Origin: Helicobacteraceae bacterium
GTDB lineage: Bacteria > Campylobacterota > Campylobacteria > Campylobacterales > Sulfurimonadaceae
Direction of reading: 5' to 3'
DNA: 23,426 nucleotides
Assembly (NCBI GenBank): GCA_947497635.1
Contig: CANMHZ010000004.1
Coordinates: forward strand, 1 to 23,426
This document shows, one piece after another, positions 8,044-15,371 of this stretch (positions are counted from its first letter, which is position 1; the number at the start of each line of letters is the position of its first letter). The notes beneath the pieces are model-generated. The model searched no databases and was not told the DNA's origin. It saw only the letters and a list, made by a program, of their open reading frames with translations. A program made the position numbers and the translations under genes.

Positions 8044-9138
8044 ATGGATAGAAGTATGATTTCATTTATTACAGGACTTGCAAAACGGATGCGCGTGATG
8101 GTGGTTGACGAGGACAGTGGAAACCGCGCAATTTATAAAAAGTTACTTAAGCCTATTTTTAGTGAAGTTTACTGTGTCGCAAAATCTCGAGATGCTTATA
8201 TTCATTGGAGTCAGAACAGAGATCACTATGACCTCATTATTATTGCGGTTGATGAAAGTGATGCGAGCACACTGGAATTACTTAAACTCATTCGAAAGAA
8301 ATCGTACGAGCAAAAATTCATTATTGCTCTTGCCAGTGATAATTACAATGAATTGTATACTTTTATCCCCTACGGGATAGAAGGAGTCATTAAAGACCCT
8401 TATGATAAAACACGCTTAAATGAAACTCTTTACCATGTTTTACGGGAGATTTCTGATCGAAAACTTCTCAATGCCTATGTTCTGCAACTTGGGCTTATGG
8501 CTAAAAGCAATACTGATCTTCGTATTCGTGCACGCAATAGTGTCGTCGAACTTCAAGAGCCTTTAGTTCCTAAAGTTGCCGAAAAAGCTCCCTTAACTCC
8601 TGAAGAAGCTCCCCACAAATTAATTGATAAGTATGCTATACGAGCCTCTTTCAAAGATAGCGATATGGCAGATGCCGTTCGTGATATGGATATATGTTCA
8701 ATCGATAAAATTGATTTATTCCGCGAAAACATCCATATTTATCACCAAGATCTACTCAACCTTGATCTCGCAGACGCGGATACAACTAAAGCTGTTATTA
8801 TTAAAACCACGAATGGTCTACTCGAAATCATCGAAGTGATCAATGAACTTAATTTATTCCCGGTCACGGTTCAAGCAGCACTGCACATGGCGAATTTCTT
8901 GAGTAATCTTGATCCAGCAGTTTTTGAGGATAATGACAAAAAACATCTCGCCCTTGATATTATCATAGCGCTATTCGATGATCTTGATAAATGGATTGAA
9001 ACCGTCTTTATCAATCAAGACCTTGAATTTGTCAATTATTTTGATGCTTCATTCGCAAATACATGTCTTGAACTTGAATCTGCATTTGCAACTGAGACTG
9101 CAAGCAATGATGATGACGACTCTTTAGAATTTTTCTAA
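8044..9138 (+). CDS. Degenerate receiver-domain protein B of the chemotaxis operon
   Basis: This 364-residue protein of no recognised named family is the last gene of the operon. Residues 15-135 resemble a CheY-type receiver: VMVVDEDSGN gives the acidic pair D22/D24, and K117 (VIKDP) matches the conserved Lys. But HYDLIIIAVDE has Ala at 68 where the phospho-acceptor is expected, and the Thr/Ser position reads ALAS. Residues 165-195 form a Pro/Glu-rich linker. Residues 215-350 form a helical domain resembling that of protein A (DIIIALFDDLDKWIETVFIN...). The tail is strongly acidic and ends DDDDSLEFF. An AGGA at 8034-8037 supports the start, 3 nt after cheB. A regulatory or scaffolding role in the array is inferred from operon position and fold; no enzymatic activity is evident. 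The gene ends 17 bp before the convergent fliQ. Confidence 0.75.
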   Translation: MDRSMISFITGLAKRMRVMVVDEDSGNRAIYKKLLKPIFSEVYCVAKSRDAYIHWSQNRDHYDLIIIAVDESDASTLELLKLIRKKSYEQKFIIALASDNYNELYTFIPYGIEGVIKDPYDKTRLNETLYHVLREISDRKLLNAYVLQLGLMAKSNTDLRIRARNSVVELQEPLVPKVAEKAPLTPEEAPHKLIDKYAIRASFKDSDMADAVRDMDICSIDKIDLFRENIHIYHQDLLNLDLADADTTKAVIIKTTNGLLEIIEVINELNLFPVTVQAALHMANFLSNLDPAVFEDNDKKHLALDIIIALFDDLDKWIETVFINQDLEFVNYFDASFANTCLELESAFATETASNDDDDSLEFF

Positions 9139-9155
9139 GCTTCGTCCATCCGCGC

Positions 9156-9425
9156 TTACTGCATAAACGTCGGAATCATATTAAACATTCGGATAGTAAA
9201 ATCTTGCATCTCATTCATCATCCACGGCATCGTTAAGACAATAACAATAATAATGCCAATAACTTTGGGGATAAAACTGAGCGTTGATTCATTAATCTGG
9301 GTCGTTGCTTGAAAAATACTCACCGCCAACCCCAAAAACATCCCCACCAAAAGCGAGGGCAACGCTAGAATTAAAGCAATTTTAAACGTTTCGATTCCTA
9401 AACCTACTAACTCTTCTTGTATCAT
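9156..9425 (-). CDS. fliQ: Flagellar type III export apparatus membrane protein FliQ
   Basis: FliQ is a small inner-membrane subunit of the flagellar export gate (with FliP and FliR). The 89-residue product has the usual length and two long hydrophobic helices (about 15-38 and 52-75), with conserved LALPSLLVGMFLGLAVSIFQATTQINE and TMPWM features. The start at 9425 gives the canonical MIQEELVGLG N-terminus and has AAGGAAT at 9440-9434. A 14-codon upstream extension would overlap mqnD and is rejected. It lies 2 nt downstream of mqnD and is probably co-transcribed with it, which is not a functional pairing. The window shows no other flagellar structural gene. Confidence 0.94.
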   Translation of the reverse strand: MIQEELVGLGIETFKIALILALPSLLVGMFLGLAVSIFQATTQINESTLSFIPKVIGIIIVIVLTMPWMMNEMQDFTIRMFNMIPTFMQ

Positions 9426-9427
9426 GA

Positions 9428-10291
9428 CTACGTATTCCTTAATACGGTGTAGTCTTGAGGAATACAAAAATCTTTAGCGTCTATTTTTGTATCAAAAAAG
9501 TTATGTTTATGCCCAAGTTCAAAAAGTTTATTGATCGCTTCAAACTGCTGATCGCTCAGTGCAATCGAATCATCATTCGCATACAACTCCAAATATTTCT
9601 CCAGAGTTTGAGCATCGATACGCACGAGCGACCGTTCTATCAACATTTTAGAGAGAAGCTCTTTGTGATCCCGCGCCACTTGAACCGCTTTTGTAAGACA
9701 ATTTTCATACTCTATTGCAGAGGTGAGAGGAAGAGAACGACGAATCGCCATTCCCCCCAAAGGAAGAGGAAGCTCTCCTCCGCTAAGCTCACACCATACA
9801 TCCCACAGCTCCCGTTCAACTTCCAGCGAAGGGTCATACCCCAAAATAGACTCATGGATAAGAACTCCAGCATCCACTACTCCATCCAAAACAGCTTGCT
9901 CAATCTCTAAAAAATTCATATACACAATTTTAGCATCAGGATACGCGATGCGAAAAAGAAGAGCATTGGTAGTGAATTTCCCACTGAGGGCAACTTTGAA
10001 ACGACGCTTAAGAACCGTCTCTTTTTTACGAATCAGCTTAGGGCCATACCCGATTCCAAAGCTAACCGCTGTCCGAAGAAGCGCATAGTCATCACGAATA
10101 TGAGGATATAAACCGAAACTAATAGCACTAATGTCGTATGTCCCTTTGAGGGCTTCGGTGTTGAGCGTCTCTATATCAAGGGCAATATTGTCAAAAGCAG
10201 TATTATGCCGTCCCACCCATCCAAATTTGATGGCATAGTACATAAAAATATCATCCGCATCGGGAGAGTGTGCAATTAGCATTTTTTTCAC
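9428..10291 (-). CDS. mqnD: 1,4-dihydroxy-6-naphthoate synthase MqnD (futalosine menaquinone pathway)
   Basis: MqnD converts cyclic dehypoxanthine futalosine to 1,4-dihydroxy-6-naphthoate in the alternative menaquinone pathway used by Campylobacterota. The 287-residue cytosolic protein has the periplasmic-binding-protein-like fold of the MqnA/MqnD family. Support comes from IAHSPDADDIFMYYAI (6-21), the SFGIGYGPKLI segment near 85 and LSGGELPLPLGGMAIRR near 175, which favour MqnD over MqnA. The start is GTG at 10291, with GAGGA about 8-9 nt upstream (near 10300-10304); an ATG three codons inside (10282) lacks well-placed spacing. It is divergent from recA across a 181-bp AT-rich gap. Confidence 0.9.
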   Translation of the reverse strand: MKKMLIAHSPDADDIFMYYAIKFGWVGRHNTAFDNIALDIETLNTEALKGTYDISAISFGLYPHIRDDYALLRTAVSFGIGYGPKLIRKKETVLKRRFKVALSGKFTTNALLFRIAYPDAKIVYMNFLEIEQAVLDGVVDAGVLIHESILGYDPSLEVERELWDVWCELSGGELPLPLGGMAIRRSLPLTSAIEYENCLTKAVQVARDHKELLSKMLIERSLVRIDAQTLEKYLELYANDDSIALSDQQFEAINKLFELGHKHNFFDTKIDAKDFCIPQDYTVLRNT

Positions 10292-10472
10292 GTATAAGTT
10301 CCTCTAAATTGATTAAATCATTATAAATTTTAACGAAATAACGCTAAAATATCGGCATAAATATTCGAATGAATATATTTTATTGCAATTTGTCATATTT
10401 TTAGTAAATTATTTCGAGTTGTCATATTATTGTCTAATTTTATATTTTAACCCTATTTAGGAGAACACGACA
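10292..10472. promoter_or_regulatory. Divergent mqnD-recA control region with candidate recA promoter
   Basis: This is a 181-bp AT-rich gap between divergent genes. On the + strand, TTGTCA (10419-10424) is spaced 16 bp from TATATT (10441-10446), a plausible sigma-70 promoter for recA; the recA ribosome site AGGAG is at 10459-10463. The nonamer TTGTCATAT occurs twice (10390-10398 and 10419-10427), 29 bp apart. An inverted repeat ATATTC-4-GAATAT lies at 10361-10376. I see no SOS-type operator that I can name. The promoter assignment is by pattern only. Confidence 0.45.
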
Positions 10473-11513
10473 ATGGTAGATCCAAACAAACTCAAGTCAC
10501 TCGAACTGGCAATGAAACAAATCGACAAAACATTTGGCAAAGGGACGTTGATGCGTCTTGGAGATAAAGTTATCGAACCAATAGGTTCTATTAGCACGGG
10601 TTCACTTGGACTTGATTTGGCACTGGGCATTGGCGGCGTTCCTGAAGGGCGTGTGGTTGAAATTTATGGACCTGAAAGTTCAGGAAAAACAACCCTTACA
10701 TTGCATATTATTGCTGAAGCGCAACGAAAAGGGTCTATTTGTGCCTTTATCGATGCGGAACACGCATTGGATGTGGGCTATGCCAAAAACTTGGGTGTAG
10801 ATGTTGAAAACCTACTTGTTTCTCAACCTGATTATGGTGAACAAGCCCTTGACATCGTTGAAACCATTGCGCGTAGTGGTGCTGTCGATTTGATCGTTAT
10901 TGACTCCGTAGCAGCCCTCACTCCGAAAGTAGAAATCGAAGGGGAGATGGGTGATCAGCAAGTGGGTGTTCAAGCACGTCTAATGTCCAAAGCATTGCGT
11001 AAACTTACAGGTGTTTTACACAAAATGAACTGTACTATTATCTTCATCAATCAAATCCGTATGAAAATTGGAACGATGGGATATGGCTCACCTGAGACGA
11101 CTACTGGGGGAAATGCCCTTAAATTCTACGCATCGGTTCGTATCGATATTCGTAAAATTGCTACTCTCAAACAGGGAGAAAGTCAAATTGGTAACCGTGT
11201 CAAAGCAAAAGTTATCAAAAATAAGGTGGCACCACCTTTTCGTCAAGCAGAATTTGATATTATGTTTGGTGAGGGAATCTCAAAAGAGGGTGAACTCGTT
11301 GATTACGGTGTCAAATTGGATATCATTGACAAAAGTGGAGCGTGGTTTAGTTTCGAAGATACGAAGCTAGGACAAGGACGTGAAAACGTCAAGCAAAAAT
11401 TCAAAGATGAGCCAGAATTGGCAAAAAAAATAGAAGACAAAATAAAAGCCGCCATGGGTGTGAATAACCTTATGGTAATGGGTGAATCTGAAATGAACGA
11501 GGTGGACGAATGA
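10473..11513 (+). CDS. recA: Recombinase RecA
   Basis: RecA forms ATP-dependent filaments on single-stranded DNA, drives strand exchange and triggers SOS-type co-protease reactions. The 346-residue protein is of normal length. It has Walker A GPESSGKTT (66-74), Walker B LIVIDSV (140-146), and the conserved INQIRMKIGTMGYGSPETTTGGNALKFYASVR region covering loops L1/L2 onwards (given here as separate recognisable blocks: INQIR, then GNALKFYASVR). The C-terminus is acidic (SEMNEVDE), as usual. ATG at 10473 follows AGGAG (10459-10463). The stop codon overlaps the eno start (ATGA, 11510-11513); recA-eno adjacency is a familiar Campylobacterota arrangement. Confidence 0.98.
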   Translation: MVDPNKLKSLELAMKQIDKTFGKGTLMRLGDKVIEPIGSISTGSLGLDLALGIGGVPEGRVVEIYGPESSGKTTLTLHIIAEAQRKGSICAFIDAEHALDVGYAKNLGVDVENLLVSQPDYGEQALDIVETIARSGAVDLIVIDSVAALTPKVEIEGEMGDQQVGVQARLMSKALRKLTGVLHKMNCTIIFINQIRMKIGTMGYGSPETTTGGNALKFYASVRIDIRKIATLKQGESQIGNRVKAKVIKNKVAPPFRQAEFDIMFGEGISKEGELVDYGVKLDIIDKSGAWFSFEDTKLGQGRENVKQKFKDEPELAKKIEDKIKAAMGVNNLMVMGESEMNEVDE

Positions 11514-12778
11514 TTTTTATTGATGAAGTAAGTGCGATTGAAGTAATGGATTCTCGTGGGAATCCTACGGTAAAAGCAACAGTAACATTGAGTGATGGAA
11601 CGTGTGAGAGCGCAATCGTTCCAAGTGGTGCAAGCACCGGTAAACGTGAAGCGTTAGAGTTACGTGATGGCGATGCACGCTACATGGGTAAAGGGGTTCT
11701 TAAAGCTGTTGGACATATCAATAACGAAATTGCCGATGCGGTTATGGGTCTTAGCCCATTCAACCAAGCAATGATCGATGCGGTTATGAAAGAGCTTGAT
11801 GGAACTGAAAATTATGGTAACCTTGGGGCAAATGCTGTTTTAGGTGTTTCTATGGCAGTAGCACGTGCAGCAGCTAAAAGTCTTAAAATTCCTCTTTATC
11901 GTTATCTAGGTGGTGCAAACGCGATGGTTATTCCTGTGCCGATGCTTAATATCATCAACGGCGGATCTCACGCCGATAACAGCGTTGACTTCCAAGAATA
12001 TATGATTATGCCTGTCGGGTTTGAAGAATTTAGCGAAGGGTTACGTGCATCGGCTGAAGTGTATCATACCCTCAAAAAAATTCTCAAAGATCGTGGTGCC
12101 AATACAGCACTGGGTGATGAGGGTGGATTTGCGCCTGATTTGGCTTCCAACGAAGAGCCGATTCAAATCCTTATGGAAGCGATCGAAAAAGCGGGCTACA
12201 AAGCAGGAGAGCAAATAGCCATTGCTCTTGATGTTGCAGCGTCTGAGTTAGTAACAGAGGGTGGCTATAAACTTGATTCTGAGAACAGAGTTGTTACCTC
12301 TGAGCAATTGGTTGATTATTATGTTGATCTTTGCTCTAAGTACCCTATTGTCTCTATCGAAGATGGACTAAGCGAAGATGACTGGGCTGGTTGGAAAATT
12401 ATGACCGAAAAATTGGGTAATAAAATCCAAATTGTTGGGGATGATTTGTTCGTTACTAATGTCAATATCTTGGCAGAGGGAATTGCGAAAGGAATTGCAA
12501 ATTCTATCCTTATTAAACCCAACCAAATTGGTTCAGTTTCTGAGACAATGCTTACCGTTCGTCTTGCGCAACGAAATGGCTATAAATGTGTTATGTCTCA
12601 CCGTTCAGGAGAGAGTGAAGATGCCTTTATCGCTGATTTTGCGGTAGCTCTTAACTGTGGTGAGATCAAAACGGGTTCAACCGCTCGTGGTGAACGTACA
12701 GCTAAATACAACCGTCTTCTTGAAATTGAAAATGAAGTAATGTACGGTGAATACCTTGGCAGTTCATTATTTCAATAA
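11510..12778 (+). CDS. eno: Enolase (phosphopyruvate hydratase)
   Basis: Enolase interconverts 2-phosphoglycerate and phosphoenolpyruvate in glycolysis/gluconeogenesis. The 422-residue protein has all hallmark blocks: VMDSRGNPTV (12-21), the mobile catalytic loop SGASTGKREALELRDGD (39-55), INGGSHADN near 150, GDEGGFAPDL near 205, the metal-site IEDGL and GDDLFVTN blocks, and SHRSGESEDAFIADFAV (363-379). Start 11510 shares ATGA with the recA stop. The stop (TAA) overlaps the next start as TAATG at 12776-12780, so four genes from recA onwards are translationally linked. In a probably autotrophic or organic-acid-using relative it would serve mainly gluconeogenesis (inference). Confidence 0.98.
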   Translation: MIFIDEVSAIEVMDSRGNPTVKATVTLSDGTCESAIVPSGASTGKREALELRDGDARYMGKGVLKAVGHINNEIADAVMGLSPFNQAMIDAVMKELDGTENYGNLGANAVLGVSMAVARAAAKSLKIPLYRYLGGANAMVIPVPMLNIINGGSHADNSVDFQEYMIMPVGFEEFSEGLRASAEVYHTLKKILKDRGANTALGDEGGFAPDLASNEEPIQILMEAIEKAGYKAGEQIAIALDVAASELVTEGGYKLDSENRVVTSEQLVDYYVDLCSKYPIVSIEDGLSEDDWAGWKIMTEKLGNKIQIVGDDLFVTNVNILAEGIAKGIANSILIKPNQIGSVSETMLTVRLAQRNGYKCVMSHRSGESEDAFIADFAVALNCGEIKTGSTARGERTAKYNRLLEIENEVMYGEYLGSSLFQ

Positions 12779-13098
12779 TGAACTATGAAGAGCATGAGCA
12801 AATAATCGACTCAAGCGATAGCTATCAAAGCTTTAGTGAGCGTCGTTTTGGTCTCTCTACTTCCAAATTCTTTTTTCTATCGGGACTTTTCGTAGGGACA
12901 CTCTTTTATCTGGGTGTTCTTATATTTGGAAATAATTCCATTTTGGTACTCATTCATCTCGAAGAGTATCAAAATTTTTTAATTGATGATATTGAGCGTC
13001 TTAAAAGTGAAAATGCAGCGCTTCAAAAACAATATTTTGAGTTAAAAGAGTTGGATGCAGATGCCGAAACAGCAAAACGTGGAGTAGTCGCGCCATGA
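12778..13098 (+). CDS. Short FtsB/DivIC-like single-pass membrane coiled-coil protein
   Basis: This 106-residue protein has a polar cytoplasmic N-terminus (1-29), one transmembrane helix (about 31-51, FFFLSGLFVGTLFYLGVLIF), then a periplasmic coiled coil (about 62-92, including LIDDIERLKSENAALQKQ). This is the septum-formation-initiator (FtsB/DivIC) layout: an N-in membrane anchor and a short leucine-rich coiled coil with the L-x-x-EN-x-x-L pattern. In divisome complexes such proteins pair with FtsL/FtsQ. It overlaps eno (TAATG) and the next gene (ATGA at 13095-13098). Family membership is likely, but the sequence is too short to be sure, so no symbol is given. Confidence 0.72.
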   Translation: MNYEEHEQIIDSSDSYQSFSERRFGLSTSKFFFLSGLFVGTLFYLGVLIFGNNSILVLIHLEEYQNFLIDDIERLKSENAALQKQYFELKELDADAETAKRGVVAP

Positions 13099-13718
13099 GA
13101 ACAATAGTTTTACTTTCTACACTCCTCTTACTATCCCTACACGCACGGGTGAACCCTTTTTTTTCTACTGCTGAAAATAAAAACTTTCCCATTACCAATA
13201 ATCGAGCAGAGCATAAGCCCCCCCTCACCTCAATGACCTATAATGCCCCAGATCAATCTCGTATACTTAAAGAAGTCTCTTTTACTTTTCAAAATCTTGA
13301 TGGTAGCTTTGAAACTCGTAAACTTGCAATAGATCAAAGTATCGACTGGCGCGCGCCTCTTGTTCTATCACAATCAGGCGCATACAAAGCACCTACAACA
13401 GACAAACCTATCTCTTCCCCACCATCTCCTCAACAGCAAGACTTTATTCAAATTATCAATTCAGGAAGCAGTATTAGCCTTCTTACAAAAGATTCGATGC
13501 TTCGAAACTTTCCCCTTACTGAGCCAGAGAGTCTCATCGTTGATTTCAAGCACACCAAAACTTTTGAACCTTTTGAAAAAACGCTTACGACTGCCCCCTA
13601 CAAGAAAGTACGCATTGATTATCATGGAACTTTTGCTCGGGTGACCTTGACTCTTGATGGTCATCATGTTTGTAGTGTAGCTAAAAATGCGCAAGGTGTG
13701 ACAGCCGTTTGTAAATAA
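13095..13718 (+). CDS. Exported AMIN-like domain protein
   Basis: This 207-residue protein has a short N-terminal signal peptide (residues 1-17, MRTIVLLSTLLLLSLHA). The middle is Pro/Ser/Gln-rich and probably disordered (about 95-115, with SSPPSPQQQ). The C-terminal beta-rich domain (about 115-207: FIQIINSGSSISLLT..., LIVDFKHTK..., VRIDYHGTFARVTLTLDG) resembles AMIN domains, which bind cell-wall or outer-envelope components in periplasmic proteins. A link to cell envelope or division is suggested by the FtsB-like gene directly upstream, which it overlaps by 4 nt. It has two cysteines near the end (HHVCS and AVCK). The AMIN assignment is by pattern and position, not by a profile search. Confidence 0.65.
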   Translation: MRTIVLLSTLLLLSLHARVNPFFSTAENKNFPITNNRAEHKPPLTSMTYNAPDQSRILKEVSFTFQNLDGSFETRKLAIDQSIDWRAPLVLSQSGAYKAPTTDKPISSPPSPQQQDFIQIINSGSSISLLTKDSMLRNFPLTEPESLIVDFKHTKTFEPFEKTLTTAPYKKVRIDYHGTFARVTLTLDGHHVCSVAKNAQGVTAVCK

Positions 13719-13760
13719 CAATAATTTGAAAGAATAAATAGGAAGGGAAAAAAGAGTTAG

Positions 13761-13781
13761 ATTCCCGAGCTAGTCGGGAAT
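13761..13781. terminator. Inverted repeat between convergent operons (probable terminator for tpx)
   Basis: ATTCCCGA (13761-13768) and TCGGGAAT (13774-13781) form an 8-bp perfect stem with a 5-nt loop between the convergent AMIN-like gene and tpx. Read on the minus strand, the stem is followed after a few bases by a CTTTTTTCCC-type T-run, which fits an intrinsic terminator for tpx. On the plus strand there is no T-run, so termination of the recA operon by it is less certain. Confidence 0.65.
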
Positions 13782-13795
13782 AAGGAATGACGTGA

Positions 13796-14299
13796 TTACG
13801 CTACAGCAGCCAAAGCAGCATCGTAGTTAGGCTCTTCAGTGATTTCAGGAACGATCTCTTTGTATGTAACAACACCATCAGCATCAACTGCGAAGATTGC
13901 GCGACATGTTACACCTGCAAGAACAGAACCACCAAGCAATACACCATACGCGTTTGCAAATTCTTTGTTACGGAAGTCAGAACATACTGTTAGGTTATCA
14001 ATACCTTCAGCTTGGCAAAAACGACCCGCTGCAAATGGAAGGTCAAGAGATACGATAGTAACAGTTACATCAGAAAGACCTGCTGCTTTTGCATTAAAGT
14101 TACGAGTTTCAGTTGCACAAACACCTGTATCCAATGAAGGAACAACGATGATAAGTTGTTTTTTACCTGTTGCACCACCTACAACGATGTCACCCAAACC
14201 TGCTGAATTTACAACTGTGATTGACGGTGCTTTGTCACCAACATTTACTTCATTGCCTAAAAGTTCTACGTCTGTACCTTTGAATTTTGTTGTTGCCAT
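13796..14299 (-). CDS. tpx: Atypical 2-Cys peroxiredoxin, thiol peroxidase Tpx
   Basis: Tpx reduces hydrogen and organic peroxides with thioredoxin as electron donor. The 167-residue protein matches the family length. Peroxidatic C61 lies in PSLDTGVCATETRNFN and resolving C95 in AGRFCQAEGI, both at the same numbers as E. coli Tpx. The usual Pro before VC is Gly here. The active-site Thr58 is present in the DT pair, and R93 is near the resolving Cys. The gene is single-cistron: AGGAG at 14314-14310 (minus) precedes the ATG, a promoter-like region lies upstream and a hairpin follows. Codon use looks typical of a highly expressed gene (clean, repeated use of a few codons). Confidence 0.96.
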   Translation of the reverse strand: MATTKFKGTDVELLGNEVNVGDKAPSITVVNSAGLGDIVVGGATGKKQLIIVVPSLDTGVCATETRNFNAKAAGLSDVTVTIVSLDLPFAAGRFCQAEGIDNLTVCSDFRNKEFANAYGVLLGGSVLAGVTCRAIFAVDADGVVTYKEIVPEITEEPNYDAALAAVA

Positions 14300-14393
14300 T
14301 TGGGGCTCCTATTTTTTATTTATAATGAGAATTGTACAAAAATCGGACAATTTTACTCTGAATTCTAAAATATATATTTTAGTTTAAGCTATA
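14300..14393 (-). promoter_or_regulatory. tpx upstream region with palindrome and inverted repeat
   Basis: The 94-bp gap between tsaD and tpx holds three signals. CTAAAATATATATTTTAG is a perfect 18-bp palindrome at 14365-14382. AATTGT/ACAATT are inverted repeats at 14330-14335 and 14347-14352 with an 11-bp spacer. On the minus strand, TTGTCC-17-CATTAT (or an overlapping TATAAA) is a possible promoter. The inverted repeat overlaps that promoter, as expected of a peroxide- or metal-responsive repressor site, but it does not match a box I can name. The AT-rich palindrome directly after tsaD could alternatively end the tsaD transcript. Confidence 0.4.
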
Positions 14394-15371
14394 TCACAGT
14401 TTACAACGGGGCTGAATGGAAATATCACGATAAGAAACAAATGCTTTTTGATCATAAGCCTCAAGCGCACATCGTCCAATCATCGCTGCATTGTCAGAAC
14501 AATATTCTAGTGATGCAACCAATAGCTGGGCTTTATGAGGTAGAAGTAGTTTCTCAACTTGACCCCGCAAATGAAGATTAGCACTTGCACCTCCGACGAT
14601 GGCAAATCGTTTCGGAGGCTTGGTTTTGAAATATTTTTTAAGTTTTTGGATCAGATGCTCTGTCGCCGTCTTTTGAAAGGCTGCCGCAATATTGGGGTAA
14701 TCTTCAGGAGATGCTTCTAGTGTAGACAAACGGACATTATTTTTAAGTCCTGAATAGCTAAAGGCAATTAAGGGCGATTGAGAGAGAGGAACGGTGAATG
14801 CAAATTTGGAAGCGTCACCATGGAGAGCGAGTTTCTCAATAACGGGTCCTCCCGGATACCCTAGCCCCAACATCTTGGCAACTTTATCGAAGCTCTCTCC
14901 GTAGCTGTCATCCATTGTAGTAGCAACTGTTTCCATCTCACTATAAGAGGTCACTTCAATAAGCTGAGTATGCCCTCCTGAAACCAGTAGCACCGTGAGA
15001 GGCAAGAGGGCTTCTTTTTCTATAAAGAGGGAATAGATGTGCCCTTTGAGGTGATTGATCGGCAAGATGGGGATATTGAGAGAGATGCTTAACGCTTTCG
15101 CCATTACGACCCCCTCCATCAACGTCACCCCAAGCCCTGGGGCATTGGTCACCGCAATTGCTTTTAATTTATCAAACCACAGCTCACATTCGGCTAAAAT
15201 CGCAGGGAGGGCAATCGCATGCAAACGGCTTGCCAATTCGGGGACAACTCCACCATATTGAGAGTGCTCTAGCTCTTGGGAGATTTTTTTATGGTAAATG
15301 AGTTTTTTAGTTGCAATTTCGGTAATAGCAATTGAACTATCATCACACGAACTTTCGATACTGAGGATCAT
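14394..15371 (-). CDS. tsaD: tRNA N6-threonylcarbamoyladenosine synthase subunit TsaD
   Basis: TsaD, with TsaB/TsaE, transfers threonylcarbamoyl from TC-AMP to A37 of ANN-decoding tRNAs. The 325-residue protein has the ASKHA fold. It starts with MILSIESSCDDSSIA, then APGLGVTLMEGV (78-89), metal ligands H107 and H111 (HLKGH), the SGGHT nucleotide loop (131-135), and near the C-terminus EYCSDNAAMIG, whose Asp is the third ligand. Start 15371 is chosen because it gives the family N-terminus and shares ATGA with the upstream hydrolase stop; a longer frame from 15401 would add 10 residues that have no family counterpart. It is the last gene of the cdsA-dxr-hydrolase-tsaD operon. Confidence 0.95.
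   Translation of the reverse strand: MILSIESSCDDSSIAITEIATKKLIYHKKISQELEHSQYGGVVPELASRLHAIALPAILAECELWFDKLKAIAVTNAPGLGVTLMEGVVMAKALSISLNIPILPINHLKGHIYSLFIEKEALLPLTVLLVSGGHTQLIEVTSYSEMETVATTMDDSYGESFDKVAKMLGLGYPGGPVIEKLALHGDASKFAFTVPLSQSPLIAFSYSGLKNNVRLSTLEASPEDYPNIAAAFQKTATEHLIQKLKKYFKTKPPKRFAIVGGASANLHLRGQVEKLLLPHKAQLLVASLEYCSDNAAMIGRCALEAYDQKAFVSYRDISIQPRCKL

Noticed and set aside
8815..8860. CheC/CheX/FliY phosphatase motif (ExxN) in protein B near EVINELN
   Set aside because: The Asp/Ser four residues before the Glu and the rest of the motif are missing, and ExxN alone is common in helices.
9139..9155. Terminator in the 17-bp gap between protein B and fliQ
   Set aside because: No stable stem or T-run can be seen; transcripts may overlap or end inside the opposing genes.
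13839..14387. 182-codon plus-strand frame opposite tpx
   Set aside because: Antisense to a clearly recognisable, well-conserved Tpx gene; its composition reflects the codon use of tpx.
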